NCBI RefSeq assembly: GCF_029277445.1
Contig: NZ_CP119566.1
Location: forward strand, 1,676,001 to 1,740,000
Direction: 5' to 3'
Length of the DNA: 64,000 bases
Origin: Pararhizobium qamdonense
Lineage (GTDB): Bacteria > Pseudomonadota > Alphaproteobacteria > Rhizobiales > Rhizobiaceae
Shown here: in pieces, positions 40,345 to 49,381 of the stretch
Numbering within the stretch: position 1 is the stretch's first letter
Layout of the letters: each line of letters opens with the position of its first letter
Notes under the pieces: model-generated
The model's database searches: none
Seen by the model: only the letters and a program-made list of their open reading frames with translations
Told to the model about the DNA's origin: nothing
Position numbers and translations under genes: made by a program

Positions 40345-41400
40345 ATGCAGGCGGTTTTCGACGGCCACAACGATGTGTTGCTGAGATTGTGGAGCAAAGC
40401 CAAAAATGGCGCTGACCCGGTCATTGAATTTTCGGAAGGAACGGCGGAAGGCCATATTGATGGCCCGCGTGCCAGGAAGGGCGGCCTCATCGGCGGGCTG
40501 TCGGCGATCTATATCCCGTCCGACCATCTCGTGTTGAAGACCCCTGACGAGAACGGCCATTATGCGACGGAGCTGTCCGAGCCGCTGGAGCGGCAGCCAT
40601 CGCTCGATATCGCCTTGGAATTCGCCGCCATCGCGCTGCGGCTTGATCGCGCCGGGGCCTGGAAGCTTTGCCGCTCGACCGCCGATATCCGTGCGGCCAT
40701 GGAAAACGACGTCTTTGCCGCCGTGCTTCACATGGAAGGCTGCGAGGCGATCGGTGCTGATCTGACCGCGCTGGAAACATTCTATGCTGCCGGCTTGCGG
40801 TCGCTTGGTCCGGTCTGGAGCCGCAACAACATCTTTGGCCATGGCGTGCCCTTCGCCTTTCCGATGGGGCCGGACACCGGGCCGGGCCTGACGGCTGCGG
40901 GCTTTGACCTGGTGCGCGAATGCAACCGCCTCGGCATCCTCATCGACCTCGCCCATATCACCGAAAAGGGTTTCTGGGATGTGGCAAAGACTACCGACCA
41001 GCCGCTGATCGCCAGCCATTCCAACGCCCATTCCCTGACCACTGTTGCCCGCAACCTCACGGATCGCCAGCTCGATGCGATCCGCGACAGCAAGGGGCTG
41101 GCGGGCTTGAACTATGCGACGACGATGCTGCGGCCCGACGGGCTGGAAAATGCCCATACGCCGATCTCCGACATGGTCCGTCATATCGATTACATGGTGG
41201 AGCGCATGGGCATCGATTGCGTGGCGCTCGGCTCCGACTTCGATGGTGCAACCATTCCGGAGGGGATCACCGATGCGGCCGGCAACCAGAACCTGATTGC
41301 CGCTCTGCGGGACGCCGGATATGGTGATGCGGAATTGATCAAAATATGCCGGGAAAACTGGCTGAGGGTTTTGGCGCAGGCCTGGCACGAAGCCGCTTGA
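40345..41400 (+). CDS. Membrane dipeptidase (peptidase M19, renal dipeptidase family)
   Basis: 351 residues. Zinc ligands are visible: FDGHNDVLLR at the N-terminus, HMEGCEAIG, IDLAHITEK, ASHSNAHSL and LGSDFDG at the C-terminus. It hydrolyses dipeptides, in some members with a D-residue at the C-terminal position. No signal peptide, so it acts in the cytoplasm. It lies 50 bases upstream of the peptide ABC transporter, which suggests import of dipeptides followed by cleavage. Confidence 0.9.
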   Translation: MQAVFDGHNDVLLRLWSKAKNGADPVIEFSEGTAEGHIDGPRARKGGLIGGLSAIYIPSDHLVLKTPDENGHYATELSEPLERQPSLDIALEFAAIALRLDRAGAWKLCRSTADIRAAMENDVFAAVLHMEGCEAIGADLTALETFYAAGLRSLGPVWSRNNIFGHGVPFAFPMGPDTGPGLTAAGFDLVRECNRLGILIDLAHITEKGFWDVAKTTDQPLIASHSNAHSLTTVARNLTDRQLDAIRDSKGLAGLNYATTMLRPDGLENAHTPISDMVRHIDYMVERMGIDCVALGSDFDGATIPEGITDAAGNQNLIAALRDAGYGDAELIKICRENWLRVLAQAWHEAA

Positions 41401-41412
41401 GCCGGGAATAGA

Positions 41413-41429
41413 AGGCCCGTCGCGGGCCT
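41413..41429 (+). terminator. Short hairpin between dipeptidase and binding-protein genes
   Basis: AGGCCCG and CGGGCCT pair around TCG, 12 bases after the dipeptidase stop, followed by an A-run rather than T. It cannot be a normal intrinsic terminator on this strand; it may mark RNA processing in front of the highly expressed binding-protein gene. Confidence 0.4.
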
Positions 41430-41450
41430 GAAAAAAAAGGGAACAGAGAG

Positions 41451-43094
41451 ATGATGCATTCACTGAACAAGCATGTCCGCATGTTGACGGCTGGCGCCGC
41501 AATGTCGCTGATCTTGATGGCGGCAGCACCGGCATTTGCCGAAACGCCGGCCGATACGCTGGTCGAAGGCTGGGCAATCGACGACATCATCACGATGGAC
41601 CCGGGTGAAGCGTTCGAGCTGTCCACCGCCGAAGTGACGGCCAATACCTATAGCTATCTCGTCCGCCTCGACATCAACGACACGTCCAAGGTCGTCGGCG
41701 ATCTCGCAGAAAGCTGGACCGTTTCCGACGATGGCCTGACCTACACGTTCAAGCTGAAGCCCGGCACCAAGTTTGCCTCCGGCAATCCGGTAACGGCTGA
41801 TGATGTGGCCTACTCGATCGAGCGCGTCGTCAAGCTCGACAAGAGCCCCGCCTTCATCCTCACCCAGTTCGGCCTGACCGGCGACAATGTCACCGAAAAA
41901 GCCAAGGCGACGGATGCCGGCACCTTCACCTTCACCGTCGACAAGGCCTATGCGCCGAGCTTCGTGCTCAACTGCCTGACCGCAACGGTCGGTGCCGTCG
42001 TCGACAAGAAGCTCGTGCTTGAGCATGTCGCCGCCGTCACGCCATCGGCGGAATACAAGTACGACAACGATTTCGGCAATGAATGGCTGAAGACCGGTTA
42101 TGCCGGTTCGGGTGCCTTCAAGCTGCGCGAATGGCGCGCCAACGAAGTCGTCGTGATGGAGCGCAACGACAATTATTATGGCGACAAGACGCCGCTCGCC
42201 CGCGTCATCTACCGTCACATGAAGGAAAGCTCCGGCCAGCGGCTGGCGCTGGAAGCCGGTGACATCGATGTGGCGCGCAATCTCGAGCCGGGCGATTTCG
42301 ACGCTGTTTCGAAGAATGCCGATCTTGCCACCACCAGCGCGCCGAAGGGCACCGTCTATTATTTCAGCCTCAACCAGAAGAACGCCAATCTGGCAAAGCC
42401 TGAAGTGGCCGAAGCCTTCAAGTACCTGGTCGATTATGATGCAATCGGCTCGACCCTGATCAAGGGCATCGGCGAGGTTCACCAGACCTTCCTGCCGAAG
42501 GGTGTTCTCGGCGAACTGCCGGAAAACCCCTACAAGCTCGACGTCGCCAAGGCCAAGGAACTGCTCGCCAAGGCCGGTCTTGCCGACGGGTTCTCGGTGA
42601 CCATGGACGTGCGCAACACCCAGCCGATCACAGGTATTGCCGAATCCGTCCAGCAGACGCTGGCGCAGGCCAATATCAAGATGGAAATCATTCCGGGCGA
42701 TGGTAAGCAGACGCTGACCAAATACCGCAACCGCACGCATGACATCTATATCGGCCAGTGGGGCCAGGATTACTTCGATCCAAACTCGAATGCCGAAACC
42801 TTTACCGTCAATCCCGACAATTCCGACGAGGGCAAGAACAAGACGCTCGCCTGGCGCAACACCTGGGACGTTCCGAAGGAATGGACCGAGGAGAGCAAGG
42901 CTGCCCTGCTCGAGAAGGATGCGACCAAGCGCGCCGATATGTACAAGGACCTCCAGAAGAAAGTGCTTGAGAAGAGCCCGTTCGTGATCATCTTCCAGCA
43001 GACGGAAGTTGCCGGCACGCGCGCCAATCTGAAGGGCTTCAAGCTCGGTCCGAGCTTCGACACCAACTATGTCTTCACGGTTTCCAAGGATTGA
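41451..43094 (+). CDS. Peptide ABC transporter substrate-binding protein (DppA/OppA family)
   Basis: 547 residues. The Sec signal peptide ends near AFAE-TPA. Family-5 binding protein features: GDLAESWTVSDDGLTYTFKL, then DDVAYSIERV, FLPKGVLGELPENPY and GQWGQDYFDPNSNAETF. It starts a five-gene ABC operon. ATG at 41451 or 41454. The paired dipeptidase supports dipeptides as the substrate, but opines or other small peptides remain possible. Confidence 0.9.
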   Translation: MMHSLNKHVRMLTAGAAMSLILMAAAPAFAETPADTLVEGWAIDDIITMDPGEAFELSTAEVTANTYSYLVRLDINDTSKVVGDLAESWTVSDDGLTYTFKLKPGTKFASGNPVTADDVAYSIERVVKLDKSPAFILTQFGLTGDNVTEKAKATDAGTFTFTVDKAYAPSFVLNCLTATVGAVVDKKLVLEHVAAVTPSAEYKYDNDFGNEWLKTGYAGSGAFKLREWRANEVVVMERNDNYYGDKTPLARVIYRHMKESSGQRLALEAGDIDVARNLEPGDFDAVSKNADLATTSAPKGTVYYFSLNQKNANLAKPEVAEAFKYLVDYDAIGSTLIKGIGEVHQTFLPKGVLGELPENPYKLDVAKAKELLAKAGLADGFSVTMDVRNTQPITGIAESVQQTLAQANIKMEIIPGDGKQTLTKYRNRTHDIYIGQWGQDYFDPNSNAETFTVNPDNSDEGKNKTLAWRNTWDVPKEWTEESKAALLEKDATKRADMYKDLQKKVLEKSPFVIIFQQTEVAGTRANLKGFKLGPSFDTNYVFTVSKD

Positions 43095-43108
43095 GCCGGA
43101 GATAGCCG

Positions 43109-44176
43109 GTGAGCATTCCCGAAACAGCACCAACGGCCGGGCGCTCACGCGCCCGTGCCAACGGCTGGGCCAAGAGCATCCTGCGCTTCCTGGTCATCAT
43201 CGTCACGACCTATCTCGGTCTCCTGGCCGTGACATTCTTCATCGGCCGCGTCATACCGATCGATCCGGTGCTTGCCGTTCTCGGCGACCGGGCGCCCGCC
43301 CATGTCGTGGAGCGCACCCGCGAGCTGATGGGCTTCAACAAGCCGCTCTATGAGCAGTTTTTCATCTATGTGCGCGATGCGCTGACGGGCAATTTCGGCA
43401 CGTCGGTGCTGACCACCAATCCCGTCATGAGCGATATCCGCCGCGTCTTTCCCGCAACGCTGGAACTGGCAACGCTCGGCACCATCATCGGCAGCCTGAT
43501 CGGCGTGCCGCTTGGCGTTCTCGCTGCCGTCAAGCGCGGCTCGATCGCTGACCAGATCGTGCGCGTCGTCGGGCTTGTCGGCTATTCCGTGCCGATCTTC
43601 TGGCTAGCGCTTTTGTCGCTGTTGTTCTTCTATGCCAAGCTGCGCTGGGTCGCCTATCCCGGCCGCATCGATATCGTCTATGAATATAGTTTCACGCCCG
43701 TCACAGGTCTTTTTCTGCTGGATTCGCTCTGGCAGGGGCAGTGGGACGTGTTCCGCGACGTGTTCCGCCACATCATCCTGCCGGCAGGCCTGCTCGGGTA
43801 TTTCTCGCTCGCCTATATCAGCCGCATGACCCGCAGCTTCATGCTCAACGAGCTCGGCCAGGAATATATCGTCGCGGCGCGCGCCAAGGGCCTGTCGGAA
43901 ACCCGGATCATCTGGGGGCATGCGCTGCGCAATGCCGCAGTGCCGCTGGTCACCGTGATTGCGCTCTCCTATGCCGGGCTTCTGGAAGGGTCCGTCCTGA
44001 CGGAGACCGTGTTTGCCTGGCCGGGACTGGGGCTCTACATCACCAATTCCCTGCAGAATGCCGACATGAACGCGGTTCTGGGCGGCACCATCGTCATCGG
44101 TTCCGTCTTCATCGCCATCAATATCCTGTCCGATCTTCTCTACCGGACACTTGACCCGAGGACGCGCGCGCGATGA
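43109..44176 (+). CDS. Peptide ABC transporter permease (DppB type), GTG start
   Basis: 355 residues. GTG at 43109 has GGAGATAG upstream and lies 14 bases after the binding-protein stop. One N-terminal helix, then the GTS-bearing loop NFGTSVL and the EAA-type loop GQEYIVAARAKGLSETRIIW. About six membrane helices. Overlaps the next permease by four bases. Confidence 0.9.
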   Translation: MSIPETAPTAGRSRARANGWAKSILRFLVIIVTTYLGLLAVTFFIGRVIPIDPVLAVLGDRAPAHVVERTRELMGFNKPLYEQFFIYVRDALTGNFGTSVLTTNPVMSDIRRVFPATLELATLGTIIGSLIGVPLGVLAAVKRGSIADQIVRVVGLVGYSVPIFWLALLSLLFFYAKLRWVAYPGRIDIVYEYSFTPVTGLFLLDSLWQGQWDVFRDVFRHIILPAGLLGYFSLAYISRMTRSFMLNELGQEYIVAARAKGLSETRIIWGHALRNAAVPLVTVIALSYAGLLEGSVLTETVFAWPGLGLYITNSLQNADMNAVLGGTIVIGSVFIAINILSDLLYRTLDPRTRAR

Positions 44177-45108
44177 GCCAGTCCAGCCTTCAAGCCACCC
44201 CGATGACCCGCCGCCAATGGCTGATGTCCGACAGGCCGCAATCGCGGCTGCAGGCGCGGCTTGGCCGTGCCTACATGACCTGGCAGCGGTTCTCGGCCAA
44301 CCGGCTCGCCGTTGCCGGTCTGTGCATCATCCTGCTCCTCATCCTGATTGCCATCTTTGCCGATGTGCTTGCACCGCATTCGCCCGTCATTGGCGATCTC
44401 GGCGGCGCACGCCTTTTGCCGCCCGGAAGCCCCGGCTATCTGCTCGGCACCGACGACCAGGGCCGGGATATCCTTTCGCGCCTGCTGCATGGATCGCGGC
44501 TGACGCTGCTGGTCATCGTGCTGGTGGCGATCATCGCGGCGCCCATCGGCCTTCTGGTCGGGGCCGTCTCCGGCTATGCCGGCGGCTGGGTCGATGCGGT
44601 CCTGATGCGCATCACCGATATCTTCCTCGCCTTCCCCAAGCTGGTGCTGGCGCTGGCCTTCGTGGCGGCCATGGGGCCGGGCATCCAGAATGCGATCATC
44701 GCCATCGCCATCACCTCCTGGCCGCCCTATGCGCGCATCGCCCGGGCTGAAACGCTGAGCGTGCGCAATTCCGATTATATCGCCGCCGTCCGGCTGATGG
44801 GCGCTTCGCCGTTCCGCATCGTGCTCAGACATGTCATGCCGATGTGCATGTCGTCGCTGATCGTGCGCGTCACGCTGGATATGGCCGGCATCATTCTCAC
44901 GGCTGCCGGTCTCGGTTTCCTCGGTCTCGGCGCCCAGCCGCCGCTGCCGGAATGGGGCGCGATGATTGCGTCGGGACGCCGCTTCATTCTCGATCAATGG
45001 TGGGTCGCCACCATGCCCGGCATTGCCATCCTGATTGTCAGCCTCGGTTTCAACCTGCTTGGCGACGGCCTGCGCGATGCGCTCGACCCACGGGAGAGCG
45101 GCCAATGA
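44173..45108 (+). CDS. Peptide ABC transporter permease (DppC type)
   Basis: 311 residues; six helices; DppC features LLGTDDQGRDILSRLLHGSR and the EAA loop NSDYIAAVRLMGASPFRI. Starts with ATGA overlapping the DppB-type gene and ends with ATGA overlapping the first ATPase gene, so the whole operon is translationally coupled. Confidence 0.9.
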   Translation: MSQSSLQATPMTRRQWLMSDRPQSRLQARLGRAYMTWQRFSANRLAVAGLCIILLLILIAIFADVLAPHSPVIGDLGGARLLPPGSPGYLLGTDDQGRDILSRLLHGSRLTLLVIVLVAIIAAPIGLLVGAVSGYAGGWVDAVLMRITDIFLAFPKLVLALAFVAAMGPGIQNAIIAIAITSWPPYARIARAETLSVRNSDYIAAVRLMGASPFRIVLRHVMPMCMSSLIVRVTLDMAGIILTAAGLGFLGLGAQPPLPEWGAMIASGRRFILDQWWVATMPGIAILIVSLGFNLLGDGLRDALDPRESGQ

Positions 45109-45938
45109 GCACCATGCTGAATGTCGATGATCTGCGGGTCTCGTTTCCGACACGCACCGGCCTGATCGAGGCGGTGCGCGGCGTTTCCTTCACGCTGGGG
45201 CGCGAGCGGCTCGGCATTGTCGGCGAAAGCGGCTCGGGAAAATCGCAGACGGGCAGGGCGATCATGGGCCTGACGCCGGCGCATGCAAGGATTTCGGCCA
45301 AGACCCTGAATTTCGACGGTATCGATCTCCTGACGGCACCGGCGAAAGTCAGGCGGTCCCTGCGCGGCAGCCGCATCGCGATGATCCTGCAGGACCCGAA
45401 ATATTCGCTCAATCCGGTAATGAGCATCGGCCGCCAGATCGTCGAAACGTTGCGCACCCATGAAAATGTCGGCAAGAGCGAGGCCCGCGACCGCGCCATC
45501 GCCATGCTCGAGGCTGTGCAGATCCGCGATGCCGGCCGGGTCTTCGACCTGCATCCGCATGAGGTTTCCGGCGGCATGGGCCAGCGGGCGATGATCGCGA
45601 TGATGCTGATTGCAGGGCCCGAACTCCTGGTTGCCGACGAGCCGACCTCGGCGCTCGACGTCACGGTGCAGCTCGAAGTGCTCGGTATTCTCGACAAACT
45701 GGTGGCCGATCGCGGCATGGGCCTGATCTTCATCTCGCATGATCTGCGGCTGGTTTCGTCCTTCTGCGACCGGGTCATCGTCATGTATGCCGGCAAGATC
45801 GTCGAGGAACTGGCGGCATCCGATCTCGGCAATGCCAAACATCCCTATACCCAAGGCCTGCTCAACTGCATGCCGACGCTCGGCACGAACCGGCACCCGT
45901 TGCCCGTGCTCGACCGCCAGCCGGAGTGGGCGCTATGA
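45105..45938 (+). CDS. Peptide ABC transporter ATP-binding protein (DppD type)
   Basis: 277 residues. Walker A GESGSGKSQT, the signature VSGGMGQRAMIAMML (Met in place of the usual Gln-rich LSGGQ), Walker B LLVADEPTSALD and FISHDLRLV. The C-terminal HPYTQGLL motif is typical of oligopeptide ATPases. It is somewhat shorter than DppD (about 325), lacking most of the C-terminal Fe-S extension. Confidence 0.88.
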   Translation: MSTMLNVDDLRVSFPTRTGLIEAVRGVSFTLGRERLGIVGESGSGKSQTGRAIMGLTPAHARISAKTLNFDGIDLLTAPAKVRRSLRGSRIAMILQDPKYSLNPVMSIGRQIVETLRTHENVGKSEARDRAIAMLEAVQIRDAGRVFDLHPHEVSGGMGQRAMIAMMLIAGPELLVADEPTSALDVTVQLEVLGILDKLVADRGMGLIFISHDLRLVSSFCDRVIVMYAGKIVEELAASDLGNAKHPYTQGLLNCMPTLGTNRHPLPVLDRQPEWAL

Positions 45939-46699
45939 CGGCCATTGTCTCTGTTGAAAACCTCACCGTCGCCTATGACGATTTCCTGGCGCTGGACGAT
46001 GTCAGCATCGCTGTCGCGCCGGGAGAATCCTTCGGCCTCGTCGGCGAATCCGGTTCCGGCAAATCGACGCTTCTGCGCGCCATCGCCGGCCTGTCGCCGG
46101 TCTCGGCCGGCAGGATCGTGCTGGATGGCAAGCCGCTGGATGTGAAACACCGCGAAAAGCCGTTCTACCGCAAGGTCCAGATGGTGTTCCAGGATCCCTA
46201 CGGTTCGCTGCATCCGCGCCAGACCGTCGACCGGCTGCTCCAGGAGCCGCTGGCGATCCATGGCATTGAAGACGCCGAACGCCGCATCCTGCGGGCGCTC
46301 GACGAGGTGGGTCTCGGCTCGTCCTTCCGCTTCCGCTATTCGCACCAGCTGTCGGGCGGCCAGCGCCAGCGCATCGCCATTGCAAGGGCGCTGATCATCG
46401 AGCCGCAGATCATGCTGCTCGACGAGCCGACCTCGGCTCTGGATGCCTCGGTTCAGGCCGAAGTCCTCAATCTGCTCGAACAGGTCCGGCGCGACCGCAA
46501 GCTCACCTATATCATGGTCAGCCACGACCTCGGCGTCGTCACCCATATGTGCGAACGCCTGGCGGTGATGAAAAACGGTAAAGTCGTCGAACGCCTGTCC
46601 TCCGACGATCTCGTGGCAGGGCGGCTGAAAGAGGATTATACCAAGAACCTGATGGTGGCGAGCAAGGGGTTCGTGCGCGAGGCGGTTGCCGCGCCGTAA
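45935..46699 (+). CDS. Peptide ABC transporter ATP-binding protein (DppF type)
   Basis: 254 residues. Walker A GESGSGKST, QMVFQDPYGSLHPRQTVDR, signature [15 protein letters not shown], Walker B MLLDEPTSALDAS, MVSHDLGVV. Starts ATGA overlapping the DppD-type gene. It lacks the C-terminal oligopeptide extension. It is the last gene of the operon; I see no strong terminator after it. Confidence 0.88.
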   Translation: MTAIVSVENLTVAYDDFLALDDVSIAVAPGESFGLVGESGSGKSTLLRAIAGLSPVSAGRIVLDGKPLDVKHREKPFYRKVQMVFQDPYGSLHPRQTVDRLLQEPLAIHGIEDAERRILRALDEVGLGSSFRFRYSHQLSGGQRQRIAIARALIIEPQIMLLDEPTSALDASVQAEVLNLLEQVRRDRKLTYIMVSHDLGVVTHMCERLAVMKNGKVVERLSSDDLVAGRLKEDYTKNLMVASKGFVREAVAAP

Positions 46700-46818
46700 C
46701 GCCACTTTAATTCCGTTCATAGGAACTTGCGCAAAGTTGCGCCGGGGAGGCCATGCAAGGCTCTGATGGAGCGCGGCCGTCAAGACGGTTGCTATGTCGG
46801 TGACATGACGGAGAAAAT

Positions 46819-46895
46819 TGGTGCACCCGACTGGATTCGAACCAGTGACCCCTGCCTTCGGAGGGCAGTACTCTATCCAGCTGAGCTACGGGTGC
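46819..46895 (-). tRNA. tRNA-Arg (anticodon CCG)
   Basis: A full cloverleaf on the minus strand: acceptor GCACCCG (5' end at 46895) with CGGGTGC, D-arm GCTCAGCTGGATAGAGT, anticodon stem CTGCC/GGCAG with loop CTCCGAA (anticodon CCG, reads CGG), T-arm with GGTTCGAATCC, and an encoded CCA (46819-46821). It lies in a 390-base gap between the peptide transporter and the SDR gene. Confidence 0.97.
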
Positions 46896-47091
46896 ATCCG
46901 CGACGGCAAGCGTCGAAGCAGGCTGTGCCCGGTTCATAGCCCAGGACGCACGGCGCATCAATGGTCAATACGCATCGCCAGCCGAATTTCACCAGGATGG
47001 TGGCGGCATCGATCCGTCCCGCGTCCGCCTGCGTAGACATCCCTGTATTGAAAGGCGATCCGCAGGTGCGGTGGCTGGCGGGGAGGCGGAT

Positions 47092-47787
47092 ATGGATTCT
47101 CTGGGCGGGGCCTATAAGGCAACCATCATCGGTTCGACCGGCGGCATCGGGCATGCGCTTGCGGATGTTCTGGAGGAGGATCCGAATTGCGCCGTGGTCG
47201 TCAGGCTATCGCGCAGTCAGACCGGTTTTGATCTTGGCGACGAAGCGTCGATCGAGCGGGCCGCCGCCGGCATCAAGGATGCGCATGGCGACATGGATCT
47301 GGTGTTTGACGCGACCGGCGCGCTGGAGATCGACGGCACCGGTCCTGAAAAAAGCCTGCGTGCGATCGATCCCGCCGTAATGGCGCGGCAGTTTGCGGTC
47401 AATGCCATCGGGCCGGCGCTGATCCTCAAGCATTTCTCGCCGCTGATGCCGCGGGCACGCCGCGCCCTTCTTGCGACGCTGTCTGCACGCGTCGGCTCGA
47501 TCGGCGATAATAGGCTGGGTGGCTGGATATCCTACCGGGCTGCCAAGGCGGCTCTCAACCAGATCGTCAAGACCGCTTCGATCGAGATCGCCCGGACCCA
47601 TCCGCAGGCGATCGTCACCGCTCTTCATCCTGGCACTGTCGCGACCGCGCTCACCGCGCCCTTCCGCCATGGCGAGGCCATCGCGCCGATTGATGCGGCA
47701 CGGCAGTTGCTTGGCGTGCTTGATCATCTTCAGAGCGCATCGACGGGCGGGTTCTTCGCCTATGACGGTCAGGCGGTGGACTGGTGA
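47092..47787 (+). CDS. Short-chain dehydrogenase/reductase upstream of phrB
   Basis: 231 residues from the ATG at 47092 (ribosome binding site GGGGAGGCGG). C-factor-like SDR: IIGSTGGIGHAL cofactor motif, FDATGAL, and the catalytic TLSARVGS, YRAAK (Tyr, Lys). Substrate unknown. The stop overlaps the phrB GTG start by four bases (GTGA), a coupling also seen for SDR/photolyase pairs in other bacteria. Confidence 0.85.
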   Translation: MDSLGGAYKATIIGSTGGIGHALADVLEEDPNCAVVVRLSRSQTGFDLGDEASIERAAAGIKDAHGDMDLVFDATGALEIDGTGPEKSLRAIDPAVMARQFAVNAIGPALILKHFSPLMPRARRALLATLSARVGSIGDNRLGGWISYRAAKAALNQIVKTASIEIARTHPQAIVTALHPGTVATALTAPFRHGEAIAPIDAARQLLGVLDHLQSASTGGFFAYDGQAVDW

Positions 47788-49331
47788 AGGCGCGTCATCT
47801 GATTTTCATTCTGGGTGATCAGCTTTCCGCCGGGATCAGCAGCCTTGAGGGTGCTGATCCAAAGCGCGATGCGGTGCTGATGTGCGAGGTGATGGAGGAG
47901 GCGACCTATGTGCGCCATCATCCGAAGAAGATCGCCTTCATTTTCTCGGCCATGCGCCATTTCGCCGAAGACTTGCGGCAAAAAGGATTTACCGTCGATT
48001 ATCAGAGGCTGGATGCGCCCGGGAATACCGGATCGTTCACGGGCGAGCTGCAACGCGCAATCACGCGTTTCGAGCCGCAGACGGTGCGGATCACCGAGCC
48101 CGGCGAATGGCGGGTCCTGCAGATGATCGAGGCTTGGGCTGGCATTCTGCCCTGTCCGGTTGATATCCTTGAGGACACGCGGTTTCTCAGTTCGCGCAGC
48201 GAATTTGCCGCCTGGGCTAAAAATCGCCAGCAATTGCGCATGGAGTTTTTCTATCGGGACATGCGCCGCAAGACCGGCCTGTTGATGCGTGGAGACGATC
48301 CGGAAGGTGGGCGCTGGAATTTTGATGCGGAGAACCGCAAACCTGCGTCACCCGACCTGTTTGCGCCCAAGCGGCAAGGGGTTGCGCCGGATCACATTAC
48401 GAAAGAGGTGCTCGATCTCGTCGGGCGCCGCTTCAAGGCGCATTTCGGTTCGCTGGCAAATTTCAATTTTGCGGTGACGGCGACGGACGCCGACATTCTG
48501 CTTGAGAGCTTCATCGCGGATCAGCTTGCGACCTTTGGCGAGAGGCAGGACGCGATGCTGTCGTCGGATCCGTTTCTCAGCCATTCGCTGCTGTCCTTCT
48601 ATATCAATGCCGGATTGCTCGATCCGCTCGATGTTTGCCGCCGTGTCGAGACCGCCTATCTCGCCGGCAATGTCCCGCTCAATTCCGCCGAAGGGTTCAT
48701 TCGCCAGATCATCGGCTGGCGCGAATATATGCGTGGGGTCTATTGGCTGAAGATGCCGGATTACCGCGACGCCAATTTCCTCGATGCCGAGCGGCCGCTG
48801 CCGGATTTCTACTGGACGGGCGAGACGGACATGAACTGCGTGCACACCGTCGTGTCGGAGACCCGCGACAATGCCTATGCCCATCATATCCAGCGGCTGA
48901 TGATCACCGGGAATTTCGCGCTGCTGGCCGGTATCCGGCCGCAGGCTGTGCACGAATGGTATCTGGAAGTCTATGCGGATGCCTATGAATGGGTGGAGCT
49001 GCCCAATGTGATCGGCATGAGCCAGTTTGCAGACGGCGGATTTCTGGGGTCGAAACCCTATGCCGCCGGCGGCAATTACATTCACCGGATGTCGGATTAT
49101 TGTGCGACATGCCGCTATGACGTGAAGAAGAAGACCGGCGAAAAAGCCTGTCCGTTCAACGCGCTCTACTGGGATTTTCTCGATCGCAACAGCGGCAAGC
49201 TGAAGCGCAACCAGCGGCTGGGGCCGGTCTATGCCGCCTGGAGCAAGATGACCGAGGCGCAGAGGAATGATTACCGGCACAGCGCTGCCGCATTTCTGGC
49301 CAAGCTGGACAGCGCGGTCAGCACCTATTGA
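47784..49331 (+). CDS. phrB: Iron-sulfur (6-4) photolyase / bacterial cryptochrome (FeS-BCP)
   Basis: 515 residues, close to the 507 of Agrobacterium PhrB. The N-terminal domain begins LIFILGDQLSAG. The four 4Fe-4S cysteines are at 352, 440, 443 and 456 (MNCVHT, YCATC, KACPF), matching Cys350, 438, 441 and 454 of PhrB with a shift of two. The FAD-binding half includes HHIQRLMITGNFALL. It repairs (6-4) photoproducts using light; family members carry a lumazine antenna. GTG start at 47784. Confidence 0.93.
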   Translation: MKARHLIFILGDQLSAGISSLEGADPKRDAVLMCEVMEEATYVRHHPKKIAFIFSAMRHFAEDLRQKGFTVDYQRLDAPGNTGSFTGELQRAITRFEPQTVRITEPGEWRVLQMIEAWAGILPCPVDILEDTRFLSSRSEFAAWAKNRQQLRMEFFYRDMRRKTGLLMRGDDPEGGRWNFDAENRKPASPDLFAPKRQGVAPDHITKEVLDLVGRRFKAHFGSLANFNFAVTATDADILLESFIADQLATFGERQDAMLSSDPFLSHSLLSFYINAGLLDPLDVCRRVETAYLAGNVPLNSAEGFIRQIIGWREYMRGVYWLKMPDYRDANFLDAERPLPDFYWTGETDMNCVHTVVSETRDNAYAHHIQRLMITGNFALLAGIRPQAVHEWYLEVYADAYEWVELPNVIGMSQFADGGFLGSKPYAAGGNYIHRMSDYCATCRYDVKKKTGEKACPFNALYWDFLDRNSGKLKRNQRLGPVYAAWSKMTEAQRNDYRHSAAAFLAKLDSAVSTY

Positions 49332-49341
49332 GCTGACCGGT

Positions 49342-49364
49342 CCGGGGAGGGGGCGCCTCCCCGG
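49342..49364. terminator. Bidirectional hairpin between phrB and xylG
   Basis: CCGGGGAGG and CCTCCCCGG pair perfectly around five bases, 10 bases after phrB and 17 bases beyond the convergent xylG stop. GC-rich, without a long T-run, serving both convergent genes. Confidence 0.65.
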
Positions 49365-49381
49365 AACGGCGCAATTTTCAG

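Noticed and set aside
41460..43148. A 562-codon minus-strand frame
   Set aside because: Exactly opposite the peptide-binding protein gene, with antisense-type composition.
46715..46760. GGAAC near 46721 as another EcfG promoter
   Set aside because: The sequence 16-17 bases downstream (CGGG/GGGG) does not resemble CGTT.
46707..46961. Open frames on both strands across 46.7-47.0 kb
   Set aside because: They run through the tRNA-Arg gene, which accounts for the conserved-looking sequence.
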